This document shows, in pieces, positions 23,445-34,765 of a stretch of 64,000 nt of DNA. Below the pieces are notes generated by a model, which worked only from the letters and a program-made list of their open reading frames with translations, had not been told where the DNA came from and made no database searches. Origin of the DNA: Dillenia suffruticosa (taxonomy: Eukaryota > Streptophyta > Magnoliopsida > Dilleniales > Dilleniaceae). Positions within the stretch are counted from its first letter, which is position 1. Every line of letters starts with the position of its first letter. The translations under genes were made by a program, and so were the position numbers. The stretch is from assembly GCA_033439265.1 (NCBI GenBank), contig JAVTVX010000031.1, positions 8,479,501 to 8,543,500 on the forward strand, given 5' to 3'.

Positions 23445-25748
23445 TGTAAGGTCTTGTTCTTAGAAAATATTAAGAAATGCATTTTTGTTTGCATTTCTAC
23501 TTATCATGCTTAAATTTTTTTCGCATCGCATTGTGATTAATTAGATGCACTATGATTTTATACACATTTGTGATGCATATTTCAATTTTTATGTTTATAA
23601 TTTTAAGTAGAGATTAGGCATATTAAAATTAGCATAGATTATGGAACATATTGGTTTATGGAATGATCGAAAAGAACGTAACAAGAGAACCGAATTAGAG
23701 TTTTGTATGGAACCCACAAAAGAAAAAGCAAAAGGAAAAGAAAAAGAAAAAGAAAATAAGAAAATAAGAAAATAAAATAAAAATAGTTTGGAGATACCAT
23801 GGCATTTCATTACTTATCATATGGCACAATCACCTTAGACACATCAACTTATTTGGAACCCACAAACCACTAAAGATAACAATAAAAAGAGGAAAGGAAG
23901 AGAAGTTCATTTTTCAACTCAATTCATGTTTTTCTTCTTTCTTCTTCAAAAACCCACCCTAACCTCCATTAAAACAACCCTTTAAATTTGAAATAACACA
24001 CCTCTATCCATATATATGTTAACTCTAGCATTTGGGAAGTGAAAACAAGTATAGAATACCTATAGAACTAGCAAGAAATACAAAGAAAGTTTGGAGAGGA
24101 AAGGAAGGAAAACTCAAAGGAAGAATTGCAAATTTAAGGCAAGTACCTTGTATGTGTTTGTTAAATTGATACCTAATAATCCTATAGAACATATTTTTGA
24201 TATAATTGTGTCACTGGAATTTGGAGAAAATGAATTAGGGAAAAGATAATCCCATCCTTGAATGAAACCCTAAAAATTTTGTATGCAGGATAGTCTAACC
24301 ATGTCCTATTGTTTATTAAATATCTTTTCTTGTACAACTCCAAATTAAGTACAATTTTCTTCTAGTAAAACTAGACTCCCATACCTTTAAAATGACATAG
24401 GATTCAAAGAGTTTTGCAGAGAAATGGAGTTTTAGTGAATTTTTGAAATAGCATGATCTTTGCAAAAAAACTGTTCTATTCATAGTATGACCATACCCTA
24501 TTGTTTATTCAATATCATACTAGAAATTTAGTATGGTTTTCTTTCGAAGAAACTAGACTTCCATAGCTTTAAAATGATTTAAAATTTGAAGATTTTCATT
24601 GAGAATTGAATTTTGGTGAATTTTCAAAATGGCATGTTCTCTATAGAAAATCTTGTTTTTGCCTGTCTTTGTGCTAAATTTTGCTTCGATTTTAAGCTAC
24701 CTTCTAAGTTGAATTAGACTAACCTCTGAACATAAACATTATAACCCTATGTCTTATCTTTAAATGGCCACTAGAATGATCTCAATCCAATATTTGTAGA
24801 AAAAGTCATGTTACTTTTTTCTATAACTGCGCAAGTTATATTGTGAATTTTAGGATTAACATTGTTTAATGTGGCTTTCTTTGTGTAAATAGGTATTGAA
24901 TCTTGCTAAGAATCCTGTACAATCCTGGTGATTAATTAAAATCTTTGTGATTATTACTCATGTGAATATGAAGTAATATAATGAGAAAGTGATACTATGG
25001 TGATTTCTTTAAAACCTTTGCGAAACTTGCGGGCGAAGTTTAAGGAGTATAGTTAGTATATGGAGTTTCGAAAGCCTTGCGAAGCTTGCGGGCAAAGTTT
25101 GAGAAACTATGGATGTATCTCTTCTCCCTAAGAGGATGGAATTAGAAACAGGTGAAGTGTTTGAACTGTTTGAGCTAAAAAGATTTGGATTTCATTTAGA
25201 AATATCGAATTTTGGTTAACTTTTCTAGACCCTCATATACTAAATTGATTTGACATTCTATTCCTTTCTTTATATATCAATTTAAATTGGAACAACAAAA
25301 GTGGAAAAGGATAATAAAGCTAACATTTCTTTGGGAGTGATTGAAATAACATGTATCTTTTAGTGTACTTTTCAATGTCATACTATTGCATGTTAGTACT
25401 GATATTTCTATACTTGCTCATTCAACATGCATGCTATTGGTTCCCTGTGTACTTGCTCAGCTTATGCTGACCTTGATAACCTCTTTTTCAGGTGATAATA
25501 GAAGTATCATATTAATCTAGATCAGGTTTCCTATTCGTCGCAAGTGGCTAAATAGTTACTGACTAGGGTAGACTATGTCAATATTTTGTTTGGAAGGAAC
25601 AAGTAACTTAGATTTTTTTAATATAAATACAGGGAATTTGACTGTCGCGAGTCCAGATGTCGCATTTTAATTAGGTTGATTGCTTCCGCATTTGCATGTT
25701 TATCTCCTTTTGCTAAGGGGTGCGATACTTGAATAGCGAGTCGTCACA
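23445..25748 (+). mobile_element. Solo LTR of the C family inserted in reverse into element C
   Basis: It starts TGTAAGGTCTTGTTCTTAG and ends GCGAGTCGTCACA, with a perfect CATAG duplication (23440-23444 and 25749-25753). Length is 2304 bp. It is the reverse complement of the C-element LTRs and keeps the intact TG...CA ends they have lost, so it shows the true LTR boundaries. The insertion splits the RNase H segment read as VIVYASRQLK. Inside, two units near 24296-24675 (about 189-bp period, landmark CCTATTGTTTATT) form a decayed tandem repeat. Confidence 0.94.
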
Positions 25749-25753
25749 CATAG

Positions 25754-27290
25754 ACTATCACATTCTGTCCTTATATCAGTACATAACCCAAACCAATTCT
25801 GCATGCATCATTAAAAATCACATATCCCTATACACTAAGTGGTAATGTTAGTACTAGAGCAGAGACAAGCTTATCTTTTAGAGTTTGAAACCTGGTCTCA
25901 TATTGTTTATCCCACCTGAAGGGTGCATTTTTACGAGTCAATCTCGTAAGTCGTGCAGCTATTAAAGATAAATTCTTAACAAATCTATGGTAATAATCTA
26001 TCAAACCTAGAAAACTACATACTTCCATAACTGTTGTAGGTGGGGACGAGTTAACAACAACTTTAATTTTCTTCGGATCTACAGAAAGTCCTTTACTAGA
26101 GACAATGTGACCCAAAAAAGTTATTTCACTGAGCCCTAATTTACATTTACTTAATTTGGCATACAGTTTCTTGATCTTCAAAGTCTGTAAAGTAATGCGA
26201 AGATGCTGTTCATGCTGAGTTCTATCTTTAGAATAAACCAACATATCATCAATAAACACCACAATGAAGTTATCCAAATAGAGTTTGAAAATATGGTCGA
26301 TCAAGTCTATGAAGACTACTAGGGCATTAGTTAACCCAAATGGCATAACCAAGAACTCATAGTGACCATAGTGAGTGCAAAACGTCGTTTTACGTATATA
26401 TTTCTCTCTGACCCTAATCTGATGAGAGTTAGATCTAAGATCTAGCTTAGAGAGAATTGTGGCAACTCTTAATTGATCAAACATATCATCAATTCTCAGC
26501 AAGGGGTATTTATTCTTGATCGTCACTTGATTCAATTTGTGGTAATCAATACACAATCTCAAGTAACATCATTCTTCTTTGCGAATAAAACTAGTACACT
26601 CCAAGGAGAAACACTCGGATGCACAAGATCCTTGTCTACCGGTTCTTGTAACTAAGTTTTCAACTCTTTCAATTCTGCTGGTGCCATCTTATATGGAGTT
26701 GTGGAGATAGGTATGGTATTTGGCATCACATCAATAGTAAACTCTTTTAACTGGTGACAATCCAGACAATTCATCTGAAAACACATCCGGGAAATTCCTA
26801 TCCACTAGTATTTCAAACAATCGAGATTGCTCTTACATATCTTCAGTCACATAAGCTAAATTTGTAACTCGAATGAAAGATACAACTAGAGGTCTGATAA
26901 ATCTATGGCCAATAAAGGAAATCTATGGTTGTCATGGTAGTAACAAGCAAATAATCTTTCGGTGACAACCAACTGGTGCATAATTAGCTGATAATCAATT
27001 CATGCCCAGAATTACATCAAAATCTAACAACTCCAATGATAGGAAATCAATGTTGAAATCATACCCCGGGAAGCTTAGAATATAAATCCTAGAAATCTCA
27101 ATGATAAGAACCTTATCTCCAAGAGGGGTAGTAACCCACAAACACTGTCTTAGAGGTTCAAACTGACGAGGCAAGTGCATAATAAATGCAAATGAAATAA
27201 ATGAATGCGTGGTAAGTGAATCAATCAAGACACGAATATCACAAAAAAATAATTTCATCCTACCTGCAATCAAATTAGGTGAAGCACGAG
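25754..27290 (-). pseudogene. Gypsy element C pol, part 1: protease, reverse transcriptase, start of RNase H
   Basis: The protease is at 27273-26995: VLIDSLTTHSFIS, where the catalytic DSG/DTG reads DSL, and DVILGMN. The reverse transcriptase has a 244-residue open stretch (26562-25828) beginning [19 protein letters not shown], with MPFGLTNA and the catalytic loop [12 protein letters not shown] intact, then FLGHIVS and [14 protein letters not shown]. RNase H begins after DAPFRW-like sequence and is cut by the CATAG insertion at 25753. The reverse transcriptase is the best-preserved coding piece in the window, but it lacks a start and is flanked by stops. Confidence 0.93.
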
Positions 27291-28085
27291 CCTCTCGCGC
27301 AGTGACTGTATAACTCTAGCCTGACCTTCTAGGCCTGGTGGCATCTCTTGAGGTCGTCTCTACTGTGGTCATGGTGATAAAGCTAGTCTATGTGGTTCTA
27401 ACCTCAACGGAACTGGAGGGGTTGCTGCCTACTGAGCTGGTAGAGGTCTAAATGGTGGAGCGTGTTGTAAAGGAGTGGGTTGTGACTGCCTAAGCCTAAG
27501 AGGACAATGTGAAGCATAATGGTCCGAAAGTGAACATGTAAAACAAAGTCTCACTCCTCCCACACATGGCCCTATATGAAGATTTCCATAATCCAAGTCT
27601 CTACAACCTGAGCGTCATCACTACCCGAAAAATCATCGACTACATCTTCTTAACTTAGTCATCAATTTCTGAAACCAACGGTTATCTCGAGTCACACTAG
27701 TGTTCCCTCTATCTCCATGTCTCTCTCCGTACTTGGTGGCTCTTTGATCTCTACCTGATATAGCCTGATTTGATTCAAAAGCAATTGATATGGCTGGAGT
27801 TGTTGAAACTGACATAGCTGAGGAAGTAGGAGTAGCTTGAATAGTTGGAGAGACATCTACAGTCTCACTCCTTGTCATTGGTTGAGACAATCTCCCTGTT
27901 AATCTATGAATGTCCCTAGACATAGTACCTACCATAGTCACCAAAGCATCCAAAACTTGTCGCAAATCTGGCTCTGGTGATCTCTGAACACCTAGTGTCT
28001 GGGACTAAGGCTCCTATCTCTATTCACCATCTCTGGGTTCCCCCTTTAGAAGGCATTTCATTTTGTCTTATAGTCTTAACCATTT
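27291..28085 (-). pseudogene. Gypsy element C gag with capsid region deleted
   Basis: The N-terminal part is readable at 27965-27633 (RQVLDALVTMVGTMSRDIHRL, then a Ser/Thr-rich linker). It is followed by DDFSGSDDAQVVETWIMEI, the usual start of the retrotransposon gag (capsid) domain. The sequence then passes almost directly into the zinc knuckle CFTCSLSDHYASHC (CX2CX4HX4C, near 27555-27515), so roughly 200 residues of capsid are missing. The start region (28085-27966) has a frameshift and stops. Confidence 0.8.
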
Positions 28086-28206
28086 TGTATGCAAATAACC
28101 TGATAAATGCAACTGACAAATAACATCACTCATTAAATAAACTACCATTGATCTAGTAACCTATACTTATAGTCACAAATCCTAGATATAGATTACCCAA
28201 AACCTT

Positions 28207-28220
28207 AGTCTTCGATACCA
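28207..28220 (-). other. Primer-binding site of gypsy element C
   Basis: On the minus strand TGGTATCGAAGAC follows the 5' LTR after a short GT spacer. It matches the initiator-Met tRNA site TGGTATCAGAGC with small changes. Confidence 0.8.
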
Positions 28221-28222
28221 AC

Positions 28223-29346
28223 TGTGATAACCCACTATTCAAGAGTCACAACCCCTAACAAAAGGGAATAGACATGCAAATGCGGAAACAACCAACATGA
28301 TTAAAATGTGACATCTGAACTCGCGATAATCACACTCCCCATATGTGATAACACTAAATGAAATTTATATTAAAAGAAAATAAATTGTTCATTCTTTACA
28401 AATAAAATAACGACAGAGTCTCCCCTATTTAGTGACTATTTAGCTACCTGGAGTTAATATACAGTCTGATAAAACATACAAAATATCTCTAATATCAAAC
28501 AAACATGTATTAATGGCTCTCCCGACCATCCAAATACACACCATGATATATAATCACAATATAAATAAAACTATACATATAAGATTCTCCTTGACTTTCA
28601 ACTATTTATTTATGTATAATAGGAAACTTATACAAATCCAAAAGTAATACAAGAACAACATTCCTTAACAATATAAGCGGGTTGGAAAAGAGTAGGGATT
28701 GAAATCCTTTGGCTCAAAGACCTCTACCCAATGATTCCCTTTCGTCTACTTGATTACCTGAAAGCATGGATATCGAGATTAGTATAAATTGAGCAAGTAT
28801 ACAGGGGACCAATAGCATCCATAACAAGTAATCAGGCATTGGAATATCAATATTAGCAAGCAAATAGCATGACATCGAAGAGTACACAAGAGATACATGC
28901 TCACTCAAACAATCCCAAAGAAATAAGTGTAATTATCACTTTAGATTCATTGCCTTTCTCTATCTTTGTTGTTATAAATTGAAATTGATATTTAGAAAAA
29001 GGAATAAAATGTCCAACCAAGCTAGTGTATGAGGGTTATGAAGAGCAAGCTAAAATTTGGTATTCCTAGATGTTTCTAATTCCACCCCATGTAGGGAGAA
29101 AAGATACATTCATAGTTCCTCAAACTTCACCCGTAGGCTTCACTAAGCGTTTGGAACTCTATATACCAACTGTAGTCCTTAAGATTTACCCGCAGACTTT
29201 GCAAAGATTTCGGAGAAATCATCGTAGTATCACTTTCTCTTCATATTACCTCTTGTTCACAGGAGTAATGATCATAAAGATCTCAATTTATCATAATGAT
29301 TACATAAGATTTATAATTAAATATCACAAATATGCAATCCCTATAG
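28223..29346 (-). mobile_element. 5' LTR (right) of gypsy element C, first part
   Basis: It starts TGTGATAACCCACTATTC next to the primer-binding site and is homologous to 19709-20040. From about 28720 it is also homologous to the reverse complement of 24930-25480 in the plus-strand C LTR (landmarks GAGCAAGTATACAGGG and CCAATAGCAT). It is cut at 29346 by element B; the remainder lies at 47615-48217. Short frames inside are not genes. Confidence 0.88.
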
Positions 29347-29470
29347 TATCATGCCCCGATCCTCAATCAAAGGATGTGAACAGTCGCCCTTTACCCCATA
29401 TGCTGCACATAACATGACACACATAACGAGACAACGCAAGGCTTACATATTCACATGTTTAAAACTTGGT
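29347..29470 (-). mobile_element. 3' LTR (left) of gypsy element B, first segment
   Basis: It starts TATCATGCCCCGATCC (TG decayed to TA) and matches 46273 and 53342 LTR starts. The flank before it is TATAG (29342-29346). It is interrupted after 124 bp by the solo LTR 29471-32150 and resumes at 32151 with TTGGT. Confidence 0.85.
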
Positions 29471-29582
29471 TGTAACACTGAATCTGTGATGCTGTATTTT
29501 TGTACGAGAAATTTTATTTATTTAAATTGAATTTTTGGTATATTTAAATTATTGCCGTATCCGTGAAAATTAGGGTAAAATG

Positions 29583-29607
29583 AATATATATATATATATA
29601 TAAATAA

Positions 29608-29660
<53 letters not shown>
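29583..29660. repeat. (TA)n then (TAA)n microsatellites
   Basis: About nine TA units (29584-29602) are followed by roughly sixteen TAA units (29610-29659). They lie where an LTR TATA region would be, about 100 bp into this LTR and 100 bp before the CT-rich stretch. Confidence 0.92.
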
Positions 29661-29661
<1 letters not shown>

Positions 29662-30019
29662 TGATCAGAGTAAAAAAAAAAGGAGCCAGTGGAGTACTGC
29701 GTTTTGAGGAAAAACGCAGCACCCCCCCCAAAATTGGATTAGGGCTAAGCCCTAATCCCTTTTTCTCTCGCTCTCTCTCTCTCTCCCCCTCTTCTCCTCA
29801 ACCGCTGCTCTCTTCTCCTCCGCCGCTGCTCTCTCCCTCCGCCGCTGCTCTCTCTCTCTCCATCGCTGCTCCTTCCCCGTGACTACAACCTCCGCCGCAG
29901 CGCGATCTTCCACGCTCGAGCCCCGTGCGAGCCCAACACATGATCTCCTGTGAGCAGCGCCTTCCTCCTCTGCATAAGCACAAGCACCACCTGTGCGATC
30001 CCTACACGAGCGCGAGCAT

Positions 30020-30310
30020 GCCCCAGCAAGAGCGTAAGCGCGCTCCAGTGCTACCCTCTGCTTGAGCACAGTGCCCAAGCCGACGAGCGCTCCAGCCCAC
30101 GAGCGCTCTAGCTCACGAGTGCGAGCCCTAGCCCGTGAGCCTGCCAGCCCGTGAGCCACAAGTCCGCAAGCCCACCAGCCCGTGAGCCTGCAAGCCTACG
30201 AGCCCGCAAGTCCGCGAGCCCTCCAGGCCGTGAAGCCCACTACTGACCCGCGAGCTCACTGCTAACCCGCGAGCTCACTGTTGACCCGCGAGCCCACTGC
30301 GAGCTGCGAA
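30020..30310. repeat. Degenerate decamer array AGCCCGYGAG in LTR leader
   Basis: The core (G)AGCCCG(C/T)GAG recurs roughly every 10-20 bp, for example CCAGCCCGTGAGCC at about 30147 and 30175. It ends in three clear 19-bp tandem units (TGACCCGCGAGCTCACTGC and variants) at 30244-30300. It is far more GC-rich than everything around it. Confidence 0.85.
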
Positions 30311-32150
30311 GCCCTCTGCGGCTAGAAAGCTGGGCTGCTGAACCACGAGCCCATTGTAGCCGTGAGCCCGCGACGGCCTGAGACTGCTCGTGATCCCGTG
30401 ACAGCCCACGAACCTCTGCGCAGGTAACTGACTTAGGGTTTTGATTCTAACTAAGTGTTTGAATAACATTGTATGTGATAAATTAGGTTAAGTGTAAGCT
30501 TTTATATGAAATGGAACTGATGACATTAGAGTATATTCATAAATTGAAGTTGTGATTATCTGACTAGGTTGATCTTTTTGGAGACTCGAGAAATCAGATT
30601 GGATGATTTTTGAAAATAGGGAGTGACCACCCTCCCTAGAAATGTGAGTATAACTCTAATCTCTTGCATGAAATAATAAAACTTGTTTCTGCCGTGTTTT
30701 CAATAAAACATGCTTTCGATATGCATTGACTCGACGTGCGATATTAAATTTCAAAACTTGTTTTGTGATATTTGGAGTGTCGTAAATTTATGTTTCTGAT
30801 GACTATGTATCCATATTTGAAATGAAATGGTATTGTGCCAATATTTGAGAACTAGATATGTTTTCTATTCTACTGTTGCATTGGCTTAGATTTGAAATGA
30901 TTTGATGAATGTATTGGCATACGGATTTGAAATGTTTTTTGATGAACTATGTGGGTTGGATGCCTACTAGTTATGTGATGATATGATTCTTACCCGTGGG
31001 ACGATGTGCCCTTGTGATGCTATGATGATGATATTGATGATTCCATAGCTACGAAGGGCATTTGTAGAAGCACGGGTTGCCCGGATACGTTTCTGCAGGA
31101 AGTATCCACAAACGTTATCGATTCTAAGGGCTATAGGAGCGGCCGGTTGAACCCACGTAAGAGGAGGATGTGTGTGACGCCACCATCTAGCACCGGGTAG
31201 GGTCCTATACACGATGATGAGTTAGCACCAACAAACTCATAGCCAAAGTCGAGGTAGATAGCGATTTTAAAGTCTATGCATAATAAAACTCCTAGTGCAT
31301 CTGTCCTTGATCATGGTTTATCTTTGGCTTGCTCTACTATTATTTGATTTTTAAATGGATGCATACATGCTTGTTATCGTGTGATTGATTTAATGATTTC
31401 AAATTGCTAAACATATCATGTTTTACTGTGAAATGTAAATTTTTGTTTCAAATGATATTTTTTGACACTCCAATGGTTCACCCACACTATTTATACTTGA
31501 TATTATCCCCCTCACTCACTGGGTATCTTTCCATGATACTCACCCCTCTCTTTACCTTCCTCAGATAGGATTTTTTGTGATAGAGCGACATTTTAGGCTC
31601 TAGAGGGTTTAACAGCATACCCTGTGATTTGGTATATACGACGGTGAGGTTTAAGTTAAATTTTAAATATAAATTTCGTACTTTGTTTCGACCCTGCATG
31701 GTCTTGATATTGAGGTCCGTAATTAGCTGTATATATTATGAGATGATTGTATAACTTATGGGCTGTTATATGCATAACTCTCGCTTTGGTTCATTTTACT
31801 TGCATTGAGGCATCTGTAAGCGTTTTAAACTTTCTACTTGAGAAATTTGTTATACATTTGTATAAACTTAGATCCGCTCGGTGTGGTGGCTGCTCATGCT
31901 CTAGTTGGGCATGACAGTAGAGTTCTGTGGTTAGGACTACTAGAAATTTCATAGTTTTGCATTATTCTGGATGTTCGAGAGACCGGGATGGCCATTTGTT
32001 AAATTGACAGGTTGATTTTAAATTATATAGGTTTATTTGTATATGGGAAATCTCTGATTTATGAGGAGGTTCTGTCCAATTTTCTATAGAAATACAGCTA
32101 ACATTCAGGGCAACGGGTGGCTGCTCACGATCTCGGTTCGGGGCATGACA

Positions 32151-32851
32151 TTGGTTTTCCTCAGAATATAATTTCCCAAGTAAAATAAATTTAAAATGTA
32201 ATATTATGCCTCAATGCATAAATATACAATGAATTCTAGAGTTTCAATTTACATTTACAATAATATAATTACAGTCATCCCATAAAATGTATATCGGTCA
32301 TTCTATAAACTTCAAATATATACAATATCCAACTTCATCACAGAATAATGGTTGGTACCATACCTAATACTCGTCGTCTCCAAAGGTATGTAAAGTATGT
32401 CAAAAGTCTCTCGACATGTCTCTCTGCCAAATCTATATTTATTATCATAGAAAAGTGAGGAGTGAGTATTAAGGAAAATACTCAATGAGTAAGGGGATCA
32501 ACATTATGTTATCAATAGAAGGTGTGAGCATGGAGTATCAAAACACATTTTAAAACATAATGATATTATAAATTGAGCATGACATTTCTATCAATCATGT
32601 AATCATGTATCATACATCATAATATCAACATATGTATCTCTTTATATTTCGAAAATCATTCAGAGTTTGCCAATAAAATATCCCCGACAATAGTCTACCA
32701 CGACCAATGACTAGCGTATTTGGAGTTTTTCATAAACAAATATAAACACATTTAACTTTATACCCCAATGTTGGTCTCGAGCCTTATCAAAGGCTAGGTC
32801 TCGAGCCTTACCAAAGGCTAGCCCATGTCTACATGCACATACATAATCAAC
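32151..32851 (-). mobile_element. 3' LTR (left) of gypsy element B, second segment
   Basis: It continues the B LTR after the solo insertion: TTTCCTCAGAATATAATTT matches 46396 and 53467. It includes the palindromic block (32461-32495, GTGAGTATT...AATACTCA), the shared CCACGACCAATGAC...GCGTATTTGG block (32698-32722) and a 24-bp tandem duplication. CACTA copy 1 interrupts it after AAC at 32849-32851. Confidence 0.88.
32773..32820. repeat. Tandem duplication, 2 x 24 bp
   Basis: GGTCTCGAGCCTTATCAAAG plus GCTA is repeated with one C/T change. Other copies of this LTR (46999-47030, 54080-54110) have a single unit. Confidence 0.92.
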
Positions 32852-33059
32852 CACTACAAAATAAATAACTTATTCAGATAGACGAAAACCGTACGGTAAA
32901 TCAACTAAAACCCTTGGCAGATCCTTCTCCAACGGATAGAATTTTAGTTGGCTATACACCAGTCGGAATAGGTTTATATCGACAATCTTAATTACCGTTA
33001 GAGTATGTCATATATTTATAGTGACGGTCAGAAAGTGTTGGTAAAATTACGCTAAATAT

Positions 33060-33465
33060 GAATAAAAATTACTATATTTTATTATCAGTTACCATTCGAT
33101 TACTATTTGATTACTACTCAGTTACTACTTGATTTTGATTACCACTCGGTTATGACTTGGTTATTATCACTTGGTTAGCACAAGTATTATCTTTTATCGT
33201 CGGTTACTACATAACTGTTAAAAAATGTAACTGCCATTTAGAAACGATTATTTATATGTTAGGTAATATTATAACTTTTATCATCGGTTACCACTCGATT
33301 ACTACTCGGTTACCACAATTGTTACCTTTTATCGTCGGTTAGTCATTGATGGTCGGTTAGTACATATGTTCATATGTTATATCGGTTACTGTAGTCATTT
33401 ATCCGTTAGCAAATGTTTCTTTTTCGTCAGTTATCACATACTGTACGATTACCAGACATGCTGAT
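33060..33465. repeat. Left subterminal repeats of CACTA 1
   Basis: GGTTACTACTCGATTAC and variants (CGGTTACCACT, TCGGTTAGTAC) recur about 15 times in 400 bp. They are often preceded by ACTTTTATCGTC, the same phrase that recurs in CACTA 2 (57700-58790). Confidence 0.85.
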
Positions 33466-33619
33466 ATTTTAAGAAATGTTATAAACTATAAAATAGAGAA
33501 ATTACTAAAATAATATAATATTTTGTATTATTGAGAATGATTGATACATTAATAGAATAAGAAAAAAAAATATTATATATCAAATAACTATATATCTTCT
33601 CTTCTCTTCTTTTCAGCAT

Positions 33620-34025
33620 ATCTTCTGTCCAAAAATGCTTGAATCACAGTATCAACCTTCATATCAATGTATTCATAAAAAGGGTTATAAAAAAATATTA
33701 TCTTTTCTGGATGGAGTATGTCAATCCATTCATAAAAATAAAAATTATTATAAATAAAAATATTACCTTTTGGATGCAGTCACATAAAGATAATGATTGT
33801 TGGTTGAGAGCTAAGAATACAAACAATTTGGATTATTATTAAAAATAAAAATAAAATTGAAATTAGTAATATTGTGTGAAAACAAAGAAATAACATTCGT
33901 ACTTAAATTTGAACTAAACCAGATGATTGGGTTTCTTCAAAGTCAAGTTGCTCTAGGATGGTTGTGATTCTTCAAAAATACTCATCTTTCGTTTAATTCA
34001 TCCAAAATGAGTACAAGTTATGAAA
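33620..34025 (-). pseudogene. Remnant of the En/Spm Transposase_24-type gene in CACTA 1
   Basis: On the minus strand near 33985-33910 the reading LEQLDFEETQSS aligns with IEFEEFQSSQDD at the start of the fuller gene in CACTA 2. At 33845-33740 the reading aligns with the 3' region of that gene at 59390-59270. The middle (the conserved transposase domain) is absent, so this is a deletion derivative. The leader and promoter-like stretch lies at 34130-34330. Confidence 0.6.
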
Positions 34026-34583
34026 TTTTAAAATATTTCAAGATATAATATAATCTAAATTTTATTTTTTAAAAAAAATATGTGATTACCTGCTTCACGA
34101 AGATTTTGGTTGATTCACAAACAAGAGTTTTGAGCGGAGAGGAGAGGTTTTGAGGGGAGGAAGGGAAAGAGGGTTCAGAGGGAATGATTTATAAAATATT
34201 TGGATTATTTTACCGTCCAAATAAATTTTTAAAATTTTCAAAAAACCCGTCAATTTTTTTTCGCTTTTTTTAACCTTTTTACCGCCTTTAAATCATCAAT
34301 TTTTTATCACCTTAGAGTTTAATTTCATCTTAATCTACCGCTCTCTTTTTTTATTACATCATAAAAATTTTTGTATTTTCATTTGTATTTTTGTTTCTGT
34401 TACCAACTATTACTACAACATTACAACATTATTATTATGTTATGTTATAATATTATTACTAAATTACATTAAAAACGGTTAATTTTATATTATTACATTA
34501 TTTAAATTAATAATATTAATTATATCATTATTCTACATAATTCATATTTAAAATTTTTTATATATTAATTATAGCATTATTGA

Positions 34584-34765
34584 TTGAAAAGCCGTTACTC
34601 GCCCCATGATGCATGCCTACATGGGCGCCTGCGCGGCATACATGGTAGCCCATGCAAATGTGTGAGTGGACACCCGCATGGCATGAGTGGCATATGCCCT
34701 TGCGTAGGGCAACAGCGCCTGCGCGGGTGCTCTAGCATGGGGCATCACACATGGAAACGCCCGCG
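34584..34765. repeat. GC-rich island near the 3' end of CACTA 1
   Basis: A 180-bp GC-rich block rich in GCATG, GCGCCTGCGCGG and CCCATG motifs is sharply bounded by AT-rich DNA. The open frame across it (34584-34784) is not accepted as a gene, as it has low-complexity composition and no homologue in the other copies. Confidence 0.75.

Larger units (their letters stand above)
29471..32150 (+). mobile_element. Solo LTR with GC-rich leader, nested in element B's left LTR
   Basis: It starts TGTAACACTGAATCTG and ends CTCGGTTCGGGGCATGACA, with a perfect TTGGT duplication (29466-29470 and 32151-32155). Length is 2680 bp. Its 3' half (from about 30960) carries the shared LTR block (31280-31340) and the palindromic GGGTATC...GATACTC block (31518-31545). 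Its 5' half is different: (TA)n, (TAA)n, a CT-rich start zone (29760-29880) and a strongly GC-rich repeat zone to 30420. Long frames on either strand there (for example 29752-30159 minus) follow from repeat composition and are not called as genes. Confidence 0.93.

Noticed and set aside
29752..30159. 135-residue Ala/Arg-rich frame on the minus strand
   Set aside because: It is produced by the GC-rich decamer repeats of an LTR leader; low complexity, no start context or homologue.
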